Source: Nigrospora sphaerica | Lineage: Eukaryota; Ascomycota; Sordariomycetes; Amphisphaeriales; Apiosporaceae | DNA length: 64,000 nt | Reading direction: 5' to 3' | Assembly (NCBI GenBank): GCA_018287875.1 | Contig: JAGVVL010000001.1 | Span: 7,936,001-8,000,000 of the forward strand | Shown: piece after piece, positions 34,395 through 44,818 of the stretch | Position numbering within the stretch: the stretch's first letter is position 1 | Layout: each line of letters starts with the position of its first letter | Notes under the pieces: generated by a model | Told to the model about the DNA's origin: nothing | The model's database searches: none | What the model saw: only the letters and a program-made list of their open reading frames with translations | Translations under genes and position numbers: made by a program

Positions 34395-35618
34395 ATGATC
34401 GAACTCGGCTTGGCTCGTGTCCAGGCTCTGCTCCAGAAGACGCCGCAGACCTGGAAGGCTATCCATGTCGCCGGCACCAACGGCAAAGGCTCGATATGCG
34501 CCTACCTGACGGCCATGCTGCGGGCCCATGGCGTCTCGTGCGCGAGCTTCACGTCCCCCCATCTAATGGACAGGTGGGATTGCATCGCCATCAACGAGGC
34601 CCCGGTCCTGGAATCCAAATTCCGCCACTTCGAGCAGCTCGTCAAAACCAGGAACGACGAGCTGCAGACGGGAGCCACCGAGTTCGAGCTCCTGACGGCC
34701 ACCGCTTTCGAGATCTTTGAGGCCGAGAAAATCGACGTCGGCGTGGTCGAGGTCGGCCTGGGCGGACGCTTGGATGCCACCAACGCCATGGGCGACAAAA
34801 CCGTCACCGTCATTGCCAAGATCGGACTTGACCATCAGTCCTTCTTGGGCAACACCCTCGAGGAAATCGCTCTGCAGAAAGCGGGCATCATGCGGCCAGG
34901 CGTGCCCTGCGTGGCCGACGCGAGCAACGACGAAAGCATACTCGAAGTCCTGAGGGCGCACAGCCGGTCCACCGGCGCTCCTCTCACATTGTCAACACCC
35001 CAGATGGTGCCGCTGTTCGAGGTATTGTATGCATATCTCGAGCCACACCAGGCACAGAATCTGGCCACGGCCTACGAGGCCTTCAGGCTTGCCTATCCCC
35101 AGTTCGCCCAATCGGCCGACATTCTGGTGCCCGCCATCAGGCAAACACAGTGGAAGGGTAGGCTCCAGCAACTGGATATCTCGCCGGTCTCTTCTCGCAG
35201 GGAACCGGTACTGCTGGACGGGGCACACAACGCCCAGTCGGCCGAGGTGTTGGCCAAGTACGTCGGCAGACATATCCGAGCAGGCAGTCCGTCACGGCCA
35301 GTGACATGGATCCTTGCGGCATCCGAGGGCAAAGACTTTGCCGAGATTTCGAGGATACTATTGCGTCCAGGCGATGCCGTGGTAGCAGTAGAGTTCGGCG
35401 CCGTGGATGGTATGCCCTGGGTAAAACCAATGCAGGCCGAGGCTATTCTCAATGCCACGGCTCGAGCTGATCTCTCGTCCCAATATAACGCACACGGGGA
35501 TATCGCGGATGCCCTCACGCGTGCGGTCGAGAGGGCGGCCGGGGGAGGCTTGGTGATAGCTGGGAGTCTCTACCTTGTCTCTGATGTATTGAAGTTGCTT
35601 CGGAACAGGCTTGCGTAG
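34395..35618 (+). CDS. fol3: Dihydrofolate synthase
   Basis: Mur-ligase family enzyme that adds the first glutamate to dihydropteroate, giving dihydrofolate, with ATP; it is essential for folate synthesis. Single exon, 407 aa. I start at ATG 34395 (MIELGLARV), the normal family start; an upstream in-frame GTG is not credible in a eukaryote. Motifs: P-loop GTNGKGS (27-33), TSPHLMDRWDCIAIN, VVEVGLGGRLDATNA, IGLDHQSFLGNTLEEIA, and DGAHNAQSAEVLA in the C-terminal domain. The length, and the lack of a mitochondrial or longer N-terminal region, favour dihydrofolate synthase over folylpolyglutamate synthase (about 500 aa). Confidence 0.94.
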   Translation: MIELGLARVQALLQKTPQTWKAIHVAGTNGKGSICAYLTAMLRAHGVSCASFTSPHLMDRWDCIAINEAPVLESKFRHFEQLVKTRNDELQTGATEFELLTATAFEIFEAEKIDVGVVEVGLGGRLDATNAMGDKTVTVIAKIGLDHQSFLGNTLEEIALQKAGIMRPGVPCVADASNDESILEVLRAHSRSTGAPLTLSTPQMVPLFEVLYAYLEPHQAQNLATAYEAFRLAYPQFAQSADILVPAIRQTQWKGRLQQLDISPVSSRREPVLLDGAHNAQSAEVLAKYVGRHIRAGSPSRPVTWILAASEGKDFAEISRILLRPGDAVVAVEFGAVDGMPWVKPMQAEAILNATARADLSSQYNAHGDIADALTRAVERAAGGGLVIAGSLYLVSDVLKLLRNRLA

Positions 35619-37198
35619 GTGAAGCGGTGGTACCGAAGCATACTTTGCTCTATTTCATCGAATCTACCCACCCACCGGCGCCACCGAGGCCTCAGGCACA
35701 TACAATAAACTGCATCTTCAAAGACCTGGTCATAAGAGAGAGTATAGCCCAGCCGCAATCAATGTTCATCGTCTACACACCTTGAGGTGGGTAGCTGCTT
35801 TGCTCAGCTGCAAGGACATCTGTTCGTATCTGGTAAACCTTACGAGGCTTTGGGGATTCTACGATAGGCGGAGAATGCCTGCGTGCCATGTCGCATCGGA
35901 AAGGAGATTGGAAGAGACGATAGCCAAGCATCACCTGTGGTTTGGGGCATCCCCTGCTCCAGCAGCCCAGCACTCGCCAGTGCGGCGTGCGGCGTGCGGC
36001 ATACCGGGTTAATGAGAGAAGAAAAAGAAATACCACCAAAAATAGGCCACCCAGTTTCTGGGTTTCCACGCGAACCTGGTCAGCAATTGGCCCTGTCTGA
36101 CGATCCATGATTCGAGTAGCTTTGTACAGTGACATACGCCGGCGGTCATGGGGGCTGTGAGGTAGTGCGCAGGGGCGGAACTCGCGCCGGCTGTAGTGAA
36201 TTTTGTGTGTGCCACGGAGATGGTTCTTCCACCCCCCCGTCCAGGGGGGAAAGGGTGTGTGTGCAGGGCGGGCAGCACGGCGTGGCGTGCTGGGTATTGC
36301 CCACGCTCGGTTCTTTCGCCGAGAACTGCCGTCATACTACAACGTTGAGGCATGCGAGCACACTCCAATAACATGTCAGTCAGTCATAGCTATGGCAGCC
36401 ACGGAGGGTGTTTCGCAATAGCGGCAACGTCACGGACTTGCGGGAGGCCCCTGATGGTGCAGAGTTCCAGCAACTCGACGATCGGGGATCATGCGACGCG
36501 ATCCGGAGGGGAGGCAGCATGACGACCTCCTCGTGGGATAGCGTGTGCGAGCAAGTCTGCAAGTATGTGGGTGGGTGCCCACGCGAGGCCGCCAGACGCC
36601 GAGACACTTCCTGGAGCTACTGCAGTACCATACCTAAAAGGTGGCGTGAAGAGGAAACAGGGACAGGGGTGGGAAGAAGGAGAGAAAACAGAGGAAGCTG
36701 GGGTGGTGCTAGGGCGGCCAACGAGAGAGAGGGGTGAGAGCGTAGGAGGAAGCAACCGGGACCAGACTCCTGATACGCCTGGAGTAGAAGTAGGCACTGT
36801 ACTGTTGTGGGAAGGTAAGTACACGAAAGAGTGTAGGTAGGAGAGCAGTGATAGACGGCAAAGCATGGGGAACTGGATACATAGCAGTGCTCCGTACCCT
36901 AGGTGGCCTGCTCCATCAGTAGGCACCGGTGATCATGAACGCTTACCAACTCCTAGTTCCATCCCCATCAGACAAGCCTCCACCCAAGCGGGCATCCGTG
37001 ATGAGCGCGCACGGGGCGGCACTGTGGTTTGGGCGCCTGCCGAGGAGATACTCACGTTGTCGTCGGTAACTATGTATGTACGCGGCAAGTGATTTTGCGC
37101 GTGCGTGCGGTGCATCCGACACCCGTCATAAAGTCACCTCTCCATGTAATCCGTACATACGGCAATGGATGTGTGAGAGTGGGCCCAGGGAGGGGAAC

Positions 37199-37217
37199 GG
37201 GGGGGGGGGGGGGGGGG
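37199..37217 (+). repeat. G19 homopolymer
   Basis: Nineteen consecutive G in non-coding DNA. It may form a G-quadruplex and is a likely assembly or sequencing weak point. Confidence 0.9.
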
Positions 37218-38566
37218 AGAGCCTGAAGGCGCTGGCGTGGGGACGCGTTCTCATGGGCCGAAAAAGCAAAGCAATCGGGATGGAGGTCTTCGCAAAGATC
37301 AGCAGCCCAGATTCTGGCCTGTGTTGCTCGGTGCCAGCCTCTCGGGATCATGGGTATTTGTTTCTCGCCTGGAGGGGGAAGGATTCTTGTGCAGAGGAAG
37401 TACAGGGCGTGGGAGGTAAACCCCCCCCTTTTTCCCCCTTTCCCCCCAAAGGCCAACTGCCGACCGATGGTCAGATCCCAATTCCCGGCTCAGATGATTG
37501 GAACGAGCAACCCGGGTCTGCGTCTACCGCTGCCCAGCGCGCGCTGAAACTTAGGACCAACCCTCGTCCGCATGTACATAGGCGGCGTAACTGACTCGTC
37601 AGCCAGCGCGGACTGGACTGGCATTGATGTTGGACCGACATTCCATGGCGCCCGCTCGATGCGGTGCATGACGTGCCTACGGCCAAAGCAGAAAATGGGT
37701 TTCCGCCCGTTGCGCTGGGTAGGCGAAAGTAGGCAGCCTCCCTCCTAGATGGCCCGCCCAAGTTTGCGCTGGTCGACTAACGTTAGGCACTTCTCTCTCG
37801 CGAGAGTTTCCTACATCCGTATACGGCAACACCCTGGCCACGGGGGCAATTGTGACACTACGTACGAATCGAGGTATACCGTCGAAGAATAACGTCGAAA
37901 GCGACATGGACGGAAAGAGAGGCGGGCATCCCCAGCCCAGGGGCGGCGGAAGTATGAAGGAGAAAAGGAAACAAGGGCCCGTAGAAGGGCCGTCTGCAAG
38001 CAACAATTTGCAACGTCGCAGCGCCACCAGCTGGCCAGCCCACGGTGTACATGTTTGGGGTGCTTTGTCCTTGGGTGGAAGGGGTAGACGATGGTGAGGA
38101 GGTTTGTATGAAGCAGTTTGGGTCGTGACTTGGGTTGAGCACGCACTAGGTACCACGCAAGCAACCCAGCAAGCCCATGGGGGCCGAAGCACGAGGGTCC
38201 AACGGGAGCTCGTATCCTTGGTTCGCACAAGTTTCAATCGCCTTTCTCGGCGCATCGCTTCGGACCAGAAGGCCTACTCGAGCTCCCAAGGCCGATGGGC
38301 CGAAACAAGCAAAATCCCCTGCAGGGCCGGCGGGTGAAGAGAAGCAAAAACGGCTAATGCCCAGGCCCTCCCCCCTCAAGACGATCGAAAAACCCGCACG
38401 CTTGGGTGTCCAGGGCTGCCGACCGAGTGGCTTTCCGTATTTCCCAGGAGTCTGGACGGCCGTGGGGATTTCTTCAGCAACCACCCGCAGTTCTTTCCTG
38501 AGGACCCTATCCGGGTCGGTACGTGTGAACCCCCCCCCCGGGGAGGTACACCTGTACGGAGTACAA

Positions 38567-38592
38567 CACACACACACACACACACACACACA
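38567..38592 (+). repeat. (CA)13 microsatellite
   Basis: Thirteen CA units, then imperfect CA-rich sequence to about 38620. Confidence 0.9.
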
Positions 38593-39662
38593 ACGCACAC
38601 GCACATGCACACGCGCACACGTACTCAGTACGTGCATTGGCGGGCTCTCTGCACCCAGGTTGGCCCCCATCGACGTATGGACCCTGTCCAGCCCATCATC
38701 TCACATGCCGGGCCTCCTCCAGTCAGCCTGTGATCCTCCCCTCCGGGTCCGGGCTTCGCCCCCAGTTGCGGGCGCTCGCGCGCGCGCCGCCGGCTCTGGC
38801 GTCCACTACTTTGAGGGTGGGGCTCCATCGTGAGCCTGTTCATTGGCCCGAGCCTCTTCGGAACAGGAACGGTATGGGGTTACGGCTAGAGCATGGGAAA
38901 CCGACTGCTCATATCCTACATCCGCACCCACCACGTCCGTCCTATGAAAGCCCCGTGGCTCGGGGGGTGGTGCCTGAGTAGTCCCCACCTCCCATCTCAC
39001 TGGGAGATGGACGAGTGATGAGCCCGCCTCCCCGGCTCCTTGGACAGCCACATGGGACGGAACCGCTGGGGGACCTGGCCGGAGCGGGACTGGCTACGCA
39101 CGACGGACCCGGGAGAGAGAGCTGCAAACAAGAAGCAAGCAGAGCAAGCAAGGATGGGTGGTTGGGAGGGAGCGAACGCGTGTTTGTGTTCACTGGGGGA
39201 AAGGAAGGGCTTGTGGAAAGCGGAAGGGGAGGGCAGAACGGTCGCCATGTACTGTGTAGCAGTACTACAGCCCGCCCACACATAGACACACATGGCCTTG
39301 ATACCTGCCTACTTAGGCGCCTTACATACAACTATCGCACACACCTCGGGCGAAGAGTGACATCTGTCTGACTCTCTCTGCCTCCACGGCTCGCCATGGA
39401 AGGTTGCACGCCGCATAGGCGATTGGGCTGTTGGACCTGCCAGAGTTCACCCGGGTCACGTTGAGCCTGCCCCGGTGGGCCCAGGACCATGGCAACAGGG
39501 GGTGGAGGCGCGCTACGTACTTATCCTCCTCTCCACCCACCGGGTGGTGCGAGTGCAGATCTCCAGGTCACCGGGAATACGGTACAGTCCATAAAAACCG
39601 AGTAGTCGAAGGGGCGGTGGTGGCAGTGGCGGTAATGCTCAGTCCCCCGACTATGCGTGCAC

Positions 39663-39800
39663 ACTACCTGCGTACCTATGTACAACTAACTAGTATGCTC
39701 GCTCGACAGTCGATGGCACCAGTACGGCTCACGGCATCGCCTTCCCACTAACTTGAGTACCTATCCAATATAGAGAGGTATGTATTTACGTACCTCCTAA
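39663..39800. repeat. TACCTA/TAGGTA motif cluster
   Basis: Repeated GCGTACCTATGTAC, GAGTACCTATCC and GAGGTATG-type words, as in other intergenic parts of the window. Confidence 0.5.
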
Positions 39801-40698
39801 CCTGGGGGTTTCTTCGCCAGGCAAAGAGGCGTATATCACTCGGCGTATTCGGTAGCTCGTCGACGGCGTCCACACGGCCACACGTCCACACCCGGCTGCA
39901 ATGGCATTATCTCGGCATACGGAGGTATCTGCGCCCTCGTATCTTTCCGATGAGCAGGTTCACACGACGGGACATCCATCCCGACGGGCTACACCATCCC
40001 AGCTAAGCGAAACTACGGGCGCGCCTCTCGTACCGAACCCACGGGCGACCTGGCTGCCTGACTGCCTGCCAGCCGACCGGCGCACCTCTCGTGCTCTCTC
40101 CCGAACTTTAGCCTCTGGTCATGGCCATGCTATGCATACTACGCTCAGCTCTGCATTAGCGCGGGCACTCTCCCAGGTTGCTGGTTTTAATTATCTGGCC
40201 CGGTGGGTCTTGGGATGGTTGAGGGCCGGTCTTTGTCTCTGCTGGACTAGCGAGGTACCTGTGGGACATTTTGGGGGGAAGGGGTGTGGTTTAGCGTTAG
40301 CGGCCTCTCTGACGCTGGGCCCAGCCGGCGGGCGAAGGTTTAGGTACACCCATATCGACGGGACTCGGCTCCCCATCTAGTCCCATCCCATCCCATGCTT
40401 TCCTTTACCCAGAACTGGAGCTATTGTACCTACCTACCCAAAGTACATCCATGTATCCATGTCCCGGGAAGGGAAGGGTGGGAAGGGTCAAGGGAGGGAG
40501 GGTTTCGTGCCACCTCCCATGTAAATTCCGGCGCTCCCCCATCTTCCCAAACCCTCGGTGCCAGCGTCGGTTCTTCTTCACCCGATTGACTGGCCGCTCC
40601 CCCCCATCGAACGACGTATGGATGCTCGAGGCCCCAATGCTCCTGCCACGACTCGTCCCCGTCTCCGCGCCATCGGTCTCTCCCACTGAGGCGCCAAC

Positions 40699-41784
40699 AT
40701 GTTTGAGAACTTCACCTTTGATCAAAGGGTGGATTCCCGAACCCGACCGAGTCCGCAGCGCGAAACTGCCCTGTCGCCGCGCGAGGTCTATGCCGAGTGG
40801 CCGCCGCCGGTACAAGACGCCGCGCCTACGACCCAGTGCGCCGGGTTCGCCTTTGACCACCACCACCACCACCACCACCACTACCACCAACACCCCAAGG
40901 ACCCGATAGATGACAACAACAATAACACTAGCCAAAACAACTACGACGAAGAAGACGAAGACGATGGCTATGATGACCATTGTCTCGGCCGCCCTTCTGA
41001 AGCCGCCGTCGACAGTCTCGCCCGCCAGCTAGGTCGCCAAACCCTCCGGCCGGATGTGCAGCCGCAGTTGCACCGTCACCGCTTGATGAACGACGCCACC
41101 TTCCGCCGCCTAGGCTCTGCACGCCCTTTCCCGAATGGAGACCTGTCCCGGGGGGGCATTCCGAGGAGTACCTTTCTTCCCCCCGGGCCGACGGCGGTAT
41201 CGTCGTTGCCGTTGCCGCGGCCGCCGCCGCGTCCGTCAGCAGTCGATGGCCCCGACTTTGCCGTTGAGCCGCCATGGCAACATCTACAGCCACCGCCGCT
41301 GCGCCCCGTCGACGGCCCGATCCCTGGTCCCAATTCTCTCCTCAACACCCGGACCGTCAGGCAAAACCTAATCGAGAGCATGATCATGAGCGGCGATCAG
41401 TGCAATGTTCAGAATTCGGAGCCCGGCCCGCCCATGCCGCCACCCTGGACGTCGCTTCTCACTGTCGATCCTCTCGTGGCAGCAAACGACGGTGTGGATG
41501 CGCAGATGGTTAACTCGGGCTTCCCTCTGGAGGTAGACAACGGGGGCTGGGGCGGAAGGGAGGAGGGCGAGGGCGAACCTATCATCCGAGTGCTAAGCTA
41601 TCGTCGTGCCGGCGCGCCGACGCGCATCCAAAAGGTCGGCCTTGGCTACCGGAGCTCGCAGGACACGGCCCTGCGCTGTGCCAACCTCAAGAGGAACGTG
41701 ACCAAGATGCGGAGGCGAGATCGGAAGCCGGCCAGGCCCGCTTCGGAGGTGGTCGCGCCGACTGCCGAGGCCCCCTCGGCGTGA
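40699..41784 (+). CDS. Hypothetical protein with poly-His run
   Basis: Unrecognised, 361 aa, single exon from ATG 40699. Coding bias is clear. A histidine run at residues 54-61, extended by YHQH to 65, is encoded mostly by CAC repeats. It is followed by an Asn-rich and then acidic stretch (DEEDEDD, about 83-89). The middle is Pro-rich. The better-ordered blocks are near RQNLIESMIMSGDQCNV and the C-terminus, EPIIRVLSYRRAGAPTRIQKVGLGYRSS, then a basic end (KRNVTKMRRRDRK) that could be a nuclear signal. It looks mostly disordered. It lies upstream of wetA on the same strand, 1.5 kb away; no functional link is shown. Confidence 0.75.
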   Translation: MFENFTFDQRVDSRTRPSPQRETALSPREVYAEWPPPVQDAAPTTQCAGFAFDHHHHHHHHYHQHPKDPIDDNNNNTSQNNYDEEDEDDGYDDHCLGRPSEAAVDSLARQLGRQTLRPDVQPQLHRHRLMNDATFRRLGSARPFPNGDLSRGGIPRSTFLPPGPTAVSSLPLPRPPPRPSAVDGPDFAVEPPWQHLQPPPLRPVDGPIPGPNSLLNTRTVRQNLIESMIMSGDQCNVQNSEPGPPMPPPWTSLLTVDPLVAANDGVDAQMVNSGFPLEVDNGGWGGREEGEGEPIIRVLSYRRAGAPTRIQKVGLGYRSSQDTALRCANLKRNVTKMRRRDRKPARPASEVVAPTAEAPSA

Positions 41785-43264
41785 TGGTGTCGTGTCTTTG
41801 CGTTTGATTTTCTTCCTGGGCTTTTTTGACCTGCATATACCCCCTTATATGGCGTTATTGGTGTTTAGCTAGAGGGACGGCCGCGGCATACGAGTGCCAT
41901 CCAGGCAGCGGTTTTCAGCATTGCGGGAACGCCGTCGTTCACAGCATCGGAGCGGAGTTTGGATACTGTGGAGTCTGCCCACGTCGGCCTGACTGGGCCG
42001 GTTGTATTTCTGTCTGGCTTTTTATAGCTGACGCTTCCGGCGAATGCCTTGGGACCTATAGAAACATGTCGGGATAGCCGGCTGAGAAGCCCAAGGGACG
42101 GGCGCCGAGGAAGGGAGGACGTCATAGTCATCCGGTCCGCCTCGCGAGCCGTGGAAGAGGAAGAAGGAAAAGAAGAAGGCTCAGCACCTACCTACATACC
42201 TCATACTTACTTAACCAAGCTCGGCAATGTGCCCCCTCATCAATCCAGCAAGGTTGCTTGGCCGCGGTGGCGAGGCCCTCCCAAGAAGGAAAACGCCGCC
42301 TTGTCGGTCCGGACTGCCCTTTGTCGCTCATTCCTTGTCCTTTGTTGACATGGCTGTACGTGGGACAGAGAAGGGAGAGGCGCGAGAGGATGGATGCCAA
42401 GGGGTTCCATTTTCGGACCTCAAACCGAGCCGCGGCGACCGCCGCGTCTAAATTAGGCAAGTCGGCGCAATGTTTGTCGCCCAATAGGCGCCTTGCTTCT
42501 GATGAACCGAACAGAACAGTATAGCAAGCCTCATGTCGGACCACGAGTGGATAGCCCTGCTTCGCGTGCCCTCTGCTGGGCACAGTTAGCGGCCTCGAGG
42601 GATCTATAATTGGGCCGGGGAGGGGTCCGTACCTGTCGGTATCATCTCGCGAGATCCCAACATTCCAGTTGCGCGCTGCCCTTTGTTGCCGCCGGCCTTC
42701 TCACCCCGGAGCCCTCCCGGCCTCGCCCCCCGCCTCTGCCCGCCGAGGGCTCGTTGGGAATGGCCTTCTTTCAGGGAGTTCTTTGTTCGCGTTTTAGCCC
42801 TCGTCTCATGTCGGCGTGCCATGGGTATCGTCGGCCGCGAGGCCCGGCAGACTCGTCGACTCGAGTCGGCGCCCGGCCTGTGTGCTTCATCCTTTAAAGG
42901 GCCGGACAGGAATGGGCTCGCCAGCACTTGGGATTCGACCGCGACGACTCACATTCCTCTGTCCACGGTTTTGCGCTGGGTTCTTATGCCGCAGCAGGCC
43001 CGCTCAGACAGCTGACACTACCAGCCTCATTGAAGCTCCCCTCGCACATACCTGTTGTTGTTGCGGCAGTATTCCCTCAAACTGTTCGCCCACTTACATA
43101 CCACGTCTGGTCGCAAGGCGTTGGCGACGTCCCGTCTTGTTGCCTTTTCGGCCTATTGGCGCATCGGCCAGGCAGCCTCTCTTTCTCCTGCCCAAGAAGC
43201 CGCACAAAGCTGCCTACCCCGTTGTCCACCATCCCGTCCCGTCTTGACCTCCCACGTCTGAGCC
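41785..43264. promoter_or_regulatory. wetA upstream region
   Basis: No gene seen. The 1.5 kb before wetA contains five CATTCC words on either strand (42329, 42661, 42757 minus, 42909 minus, 42952), the AbaA site in Aspergillus, and two BrlA-type words (CAAGGGA at 42092, CGAGGGA at 42596). A TACCTA cluster lies at about 42186-42215. Confidence 0.5.
42329..42957. promoter_or_regulatory. Cluster of five CATTCC (AbaA-type) sites
   Basis: CATTCC at 42329-42334, 42661-42666 and 42952-42957 on +, and its complement GGAATG at 42757-42762 and 42909-42914. At random about one per 2 kb would be expected on both strands. In Aspergillus AbaA acts through CATTCY sites upstream of wetA, so position and density fit. 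Confidence 0.5.
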
Positions 43265-44818
43265 ATGGCTTTCACCACGGCACCGCCCCCCACGGACAAA
43301 GAGCAGGGCGCCTTCTGGCAGGCCAACGAGGAGCTATGCGTGGCCAACGACAACTTCTTTGACCAATACGTCAGTTTCGAGACGGTCGAGCGAACCACCC
43401 TCGACTGCGCATCCTTCGGCAACCCCCCCAGCCCGTCCATCCTGCTCGACTCGCTCGATTGTTTGACCAACTCATCCGACGGCCAGGATCAACCGCCTGC
43501 CCAGCACTCCGGGTCGGTGCCAGCACTGTATGATCATCAGCCTGACCTTGCTCTTGGGCGTAGTTCCATCTCGGACTCAGAGCTCCTGAGCTTGGAGGGC
43601 ATTTCGCTACGCTCGCCCAGAGTTCACAACAGCGCGGCCTCGGGCCCCCGTCCGATGCCCTCATCGCCCCTGAGCCCGAGGAGAAGCCGGCGCTTCGTCG
43701 ACTCCGTCCATGCCACGGTCGGGAGAGCGGCGCACCATCCATGCGGCCCCGGCCAGGTCCCGGCGGCCGCTCCTCTACCGGACATCAAGCCCGAGCCGGG
43801 TCATCAGGCCATGCTGCAGCGGCCAGAGAACGTGGTAGACGGCTTGGTGGACCCCGCCTATGGGCCCATCGACAGTTACGGCATGCCGCTATCGCCACCC
43901 CTGACGGGGGAGTTGCCAATGGTTAGCCAGCAACCAGTAGATACGCAGTTTGTCATCAGCCATCTCGAAGACCCATTCAGCCAAGGATATGTGGCGCTAC
44001 ACCCCGCGCGAACCCGGCCGCACGGGGAGCGCACGCCGCTATACACGCCCGTCTTCCGAAACGACGGCTTTGGCAACGCAACGCAGCCGCTGGACCTGGC
44101 CCATTCGGCCTTCAAACAGCACAAACAACGAAGCACAAGCTCGGCCGAGTGGCCCGTGGGGAGCCCCGCCGCCAAAACCCGCCGCGCCCCCGGGGCTGCC
44201 GGCCACGATGGCCCGGACGGCCGAAACCTGCGGGGGCGGCCGTACGAGGGGCTATACGAGCCCGCCGACGGACTCTCAGGGCTCATGATCCACATGCCGC
44301 GGCCGCCGCCGGCCGCCGCCCAGCTGCTAATAGCCCCGATGCCGTCGGAGCCGCCGCGCAAGCCGTCGGCCCTACCCAGCAGCGCCTCGCGGCCCCTGTT
44401 CGTCCCGCACCACGGCCGCGAGGACGAGCCCCCCGCCTCACCGACGCCGGCTCCGTCGTCGGCCTTCCCCCGCCGCCACTCCTCGTCCGTGTCGGTCCGC
44501 GAGCAGCGCTCGTGGTCGCGACGCGAGCCCGGGGCACCAAACCTCGCCCCGTCGACGGCAGCGACGACAGCGCCGACGACGCCCGTCGCCCGTTCCCCGT
44601 GCCCCGGTGGCGGCGGCTTGGGCTTTGTCAACTTCACGCCGAGCGACAAGAAGGTGCTCATGCACGGCGTCGCCCCCAGCGGCTCGTCCAAGACCAAGGC
44701 GCGCCGCGAGAAGGAGGCCCTCGACCGCCGGCGCAAGCTCAACGAGGCCGCCTACAAGGCCGTCGCGGCCGCCGGCGGCGACCTAGAGCGCCTGCGGGCT
44801 GAAGTCTCGAGCCTTTGA
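43265..44818 (+). CDS. wetA: Developmental regulator WetA
   Basis: Nuclear regulator of late conidiation that controls conidial wall maturation, trehalose and spore dormancy, acting after BrlA and AbaA in Aspergillus; in Sordariomycetes it also affects conidium shape and stress tolerance. Single exon, 517 aa, from ATG 43265. Most of the protein is Pro/Ser-rich and disordered. The diagnostic C-terminal domain (about 450-517) has GLGFVNFTPSDKKVL, HGVAPSGSSKTKARREKEA and DRRRKLNEAAYKAVAAAGG. N-terminal FWQANEELCVANDNFFDQYV resembles the usual WetA start (dFDQYV motif). IKPEP near residue 170 fits a sumoylation site. Converges with utp20. Confidence 0.95.
   Translation: MAFTTAPPPTDKEQGAFWQANEELCVANDNFFDQYVSFETVERTTLDCASFGNPPSPSILLDSLDCLTNSSDGQDQPPAQHSGSVPALYDHQPDLALGRSSISDSELLSLEGISLRSPRVHNSAASGPRPMPSSPLSPRRSRRFVDSVHATVGRAAHHPCGPGQVPAAAPLPDIKPEPGHQAMLQRPENVVDGLVDPAYGPIDSYGMPLSPPLTGELPMVSQQPVDTQFVISHLEDPFSQGYVALHPARTRPHGERTPLYTPVFRNDGFGNATQPLDLAHSAFKQHKQRSTSSAEWPVGSPAAKTRRAPGAAGHDGPDGRNLRGRPYEGLYEPADGLSGLMIHMPRPPPAAAQLLIAPMPSEPPRKPSALPSSASRPLFVPHHGREDEPPASPTPAPSSAFPRRHSSSVSVREQRSWSRREPGAPNLAPSTAATTAPTTPVARSPCPGGGGLGFVNFTPSDKKVLMHGVAPSGSSKTKARREKEALDRRRKLNEAAYKAVAAAGGDLERLRAEVSSL

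Larger units (their letters stand above)
35619..40698. other. 5 kb gene-poor region with simple repeats
   Basis: No gene that I can support. The open frames here are broken by homopolymers and lack coding bias. It contains a G19 run (37199-37217), a (CA)13 tract (38567-38592), and several TACCTA/TAGGTA words (about 39663-39800 and 40424-40440). The last part should hold the promoter and leader of the gene at 40699. Confidence 0.55.

Noticed and set aside
39901..40380. 159-codon open frame on + strand
   Set aside because: No coding bias, no homologue recognised; probably leader or promoter of the gene at 40699.
43876..44742. 288-codon open frame on - strand
   Set aside because: Antisense to wetA.
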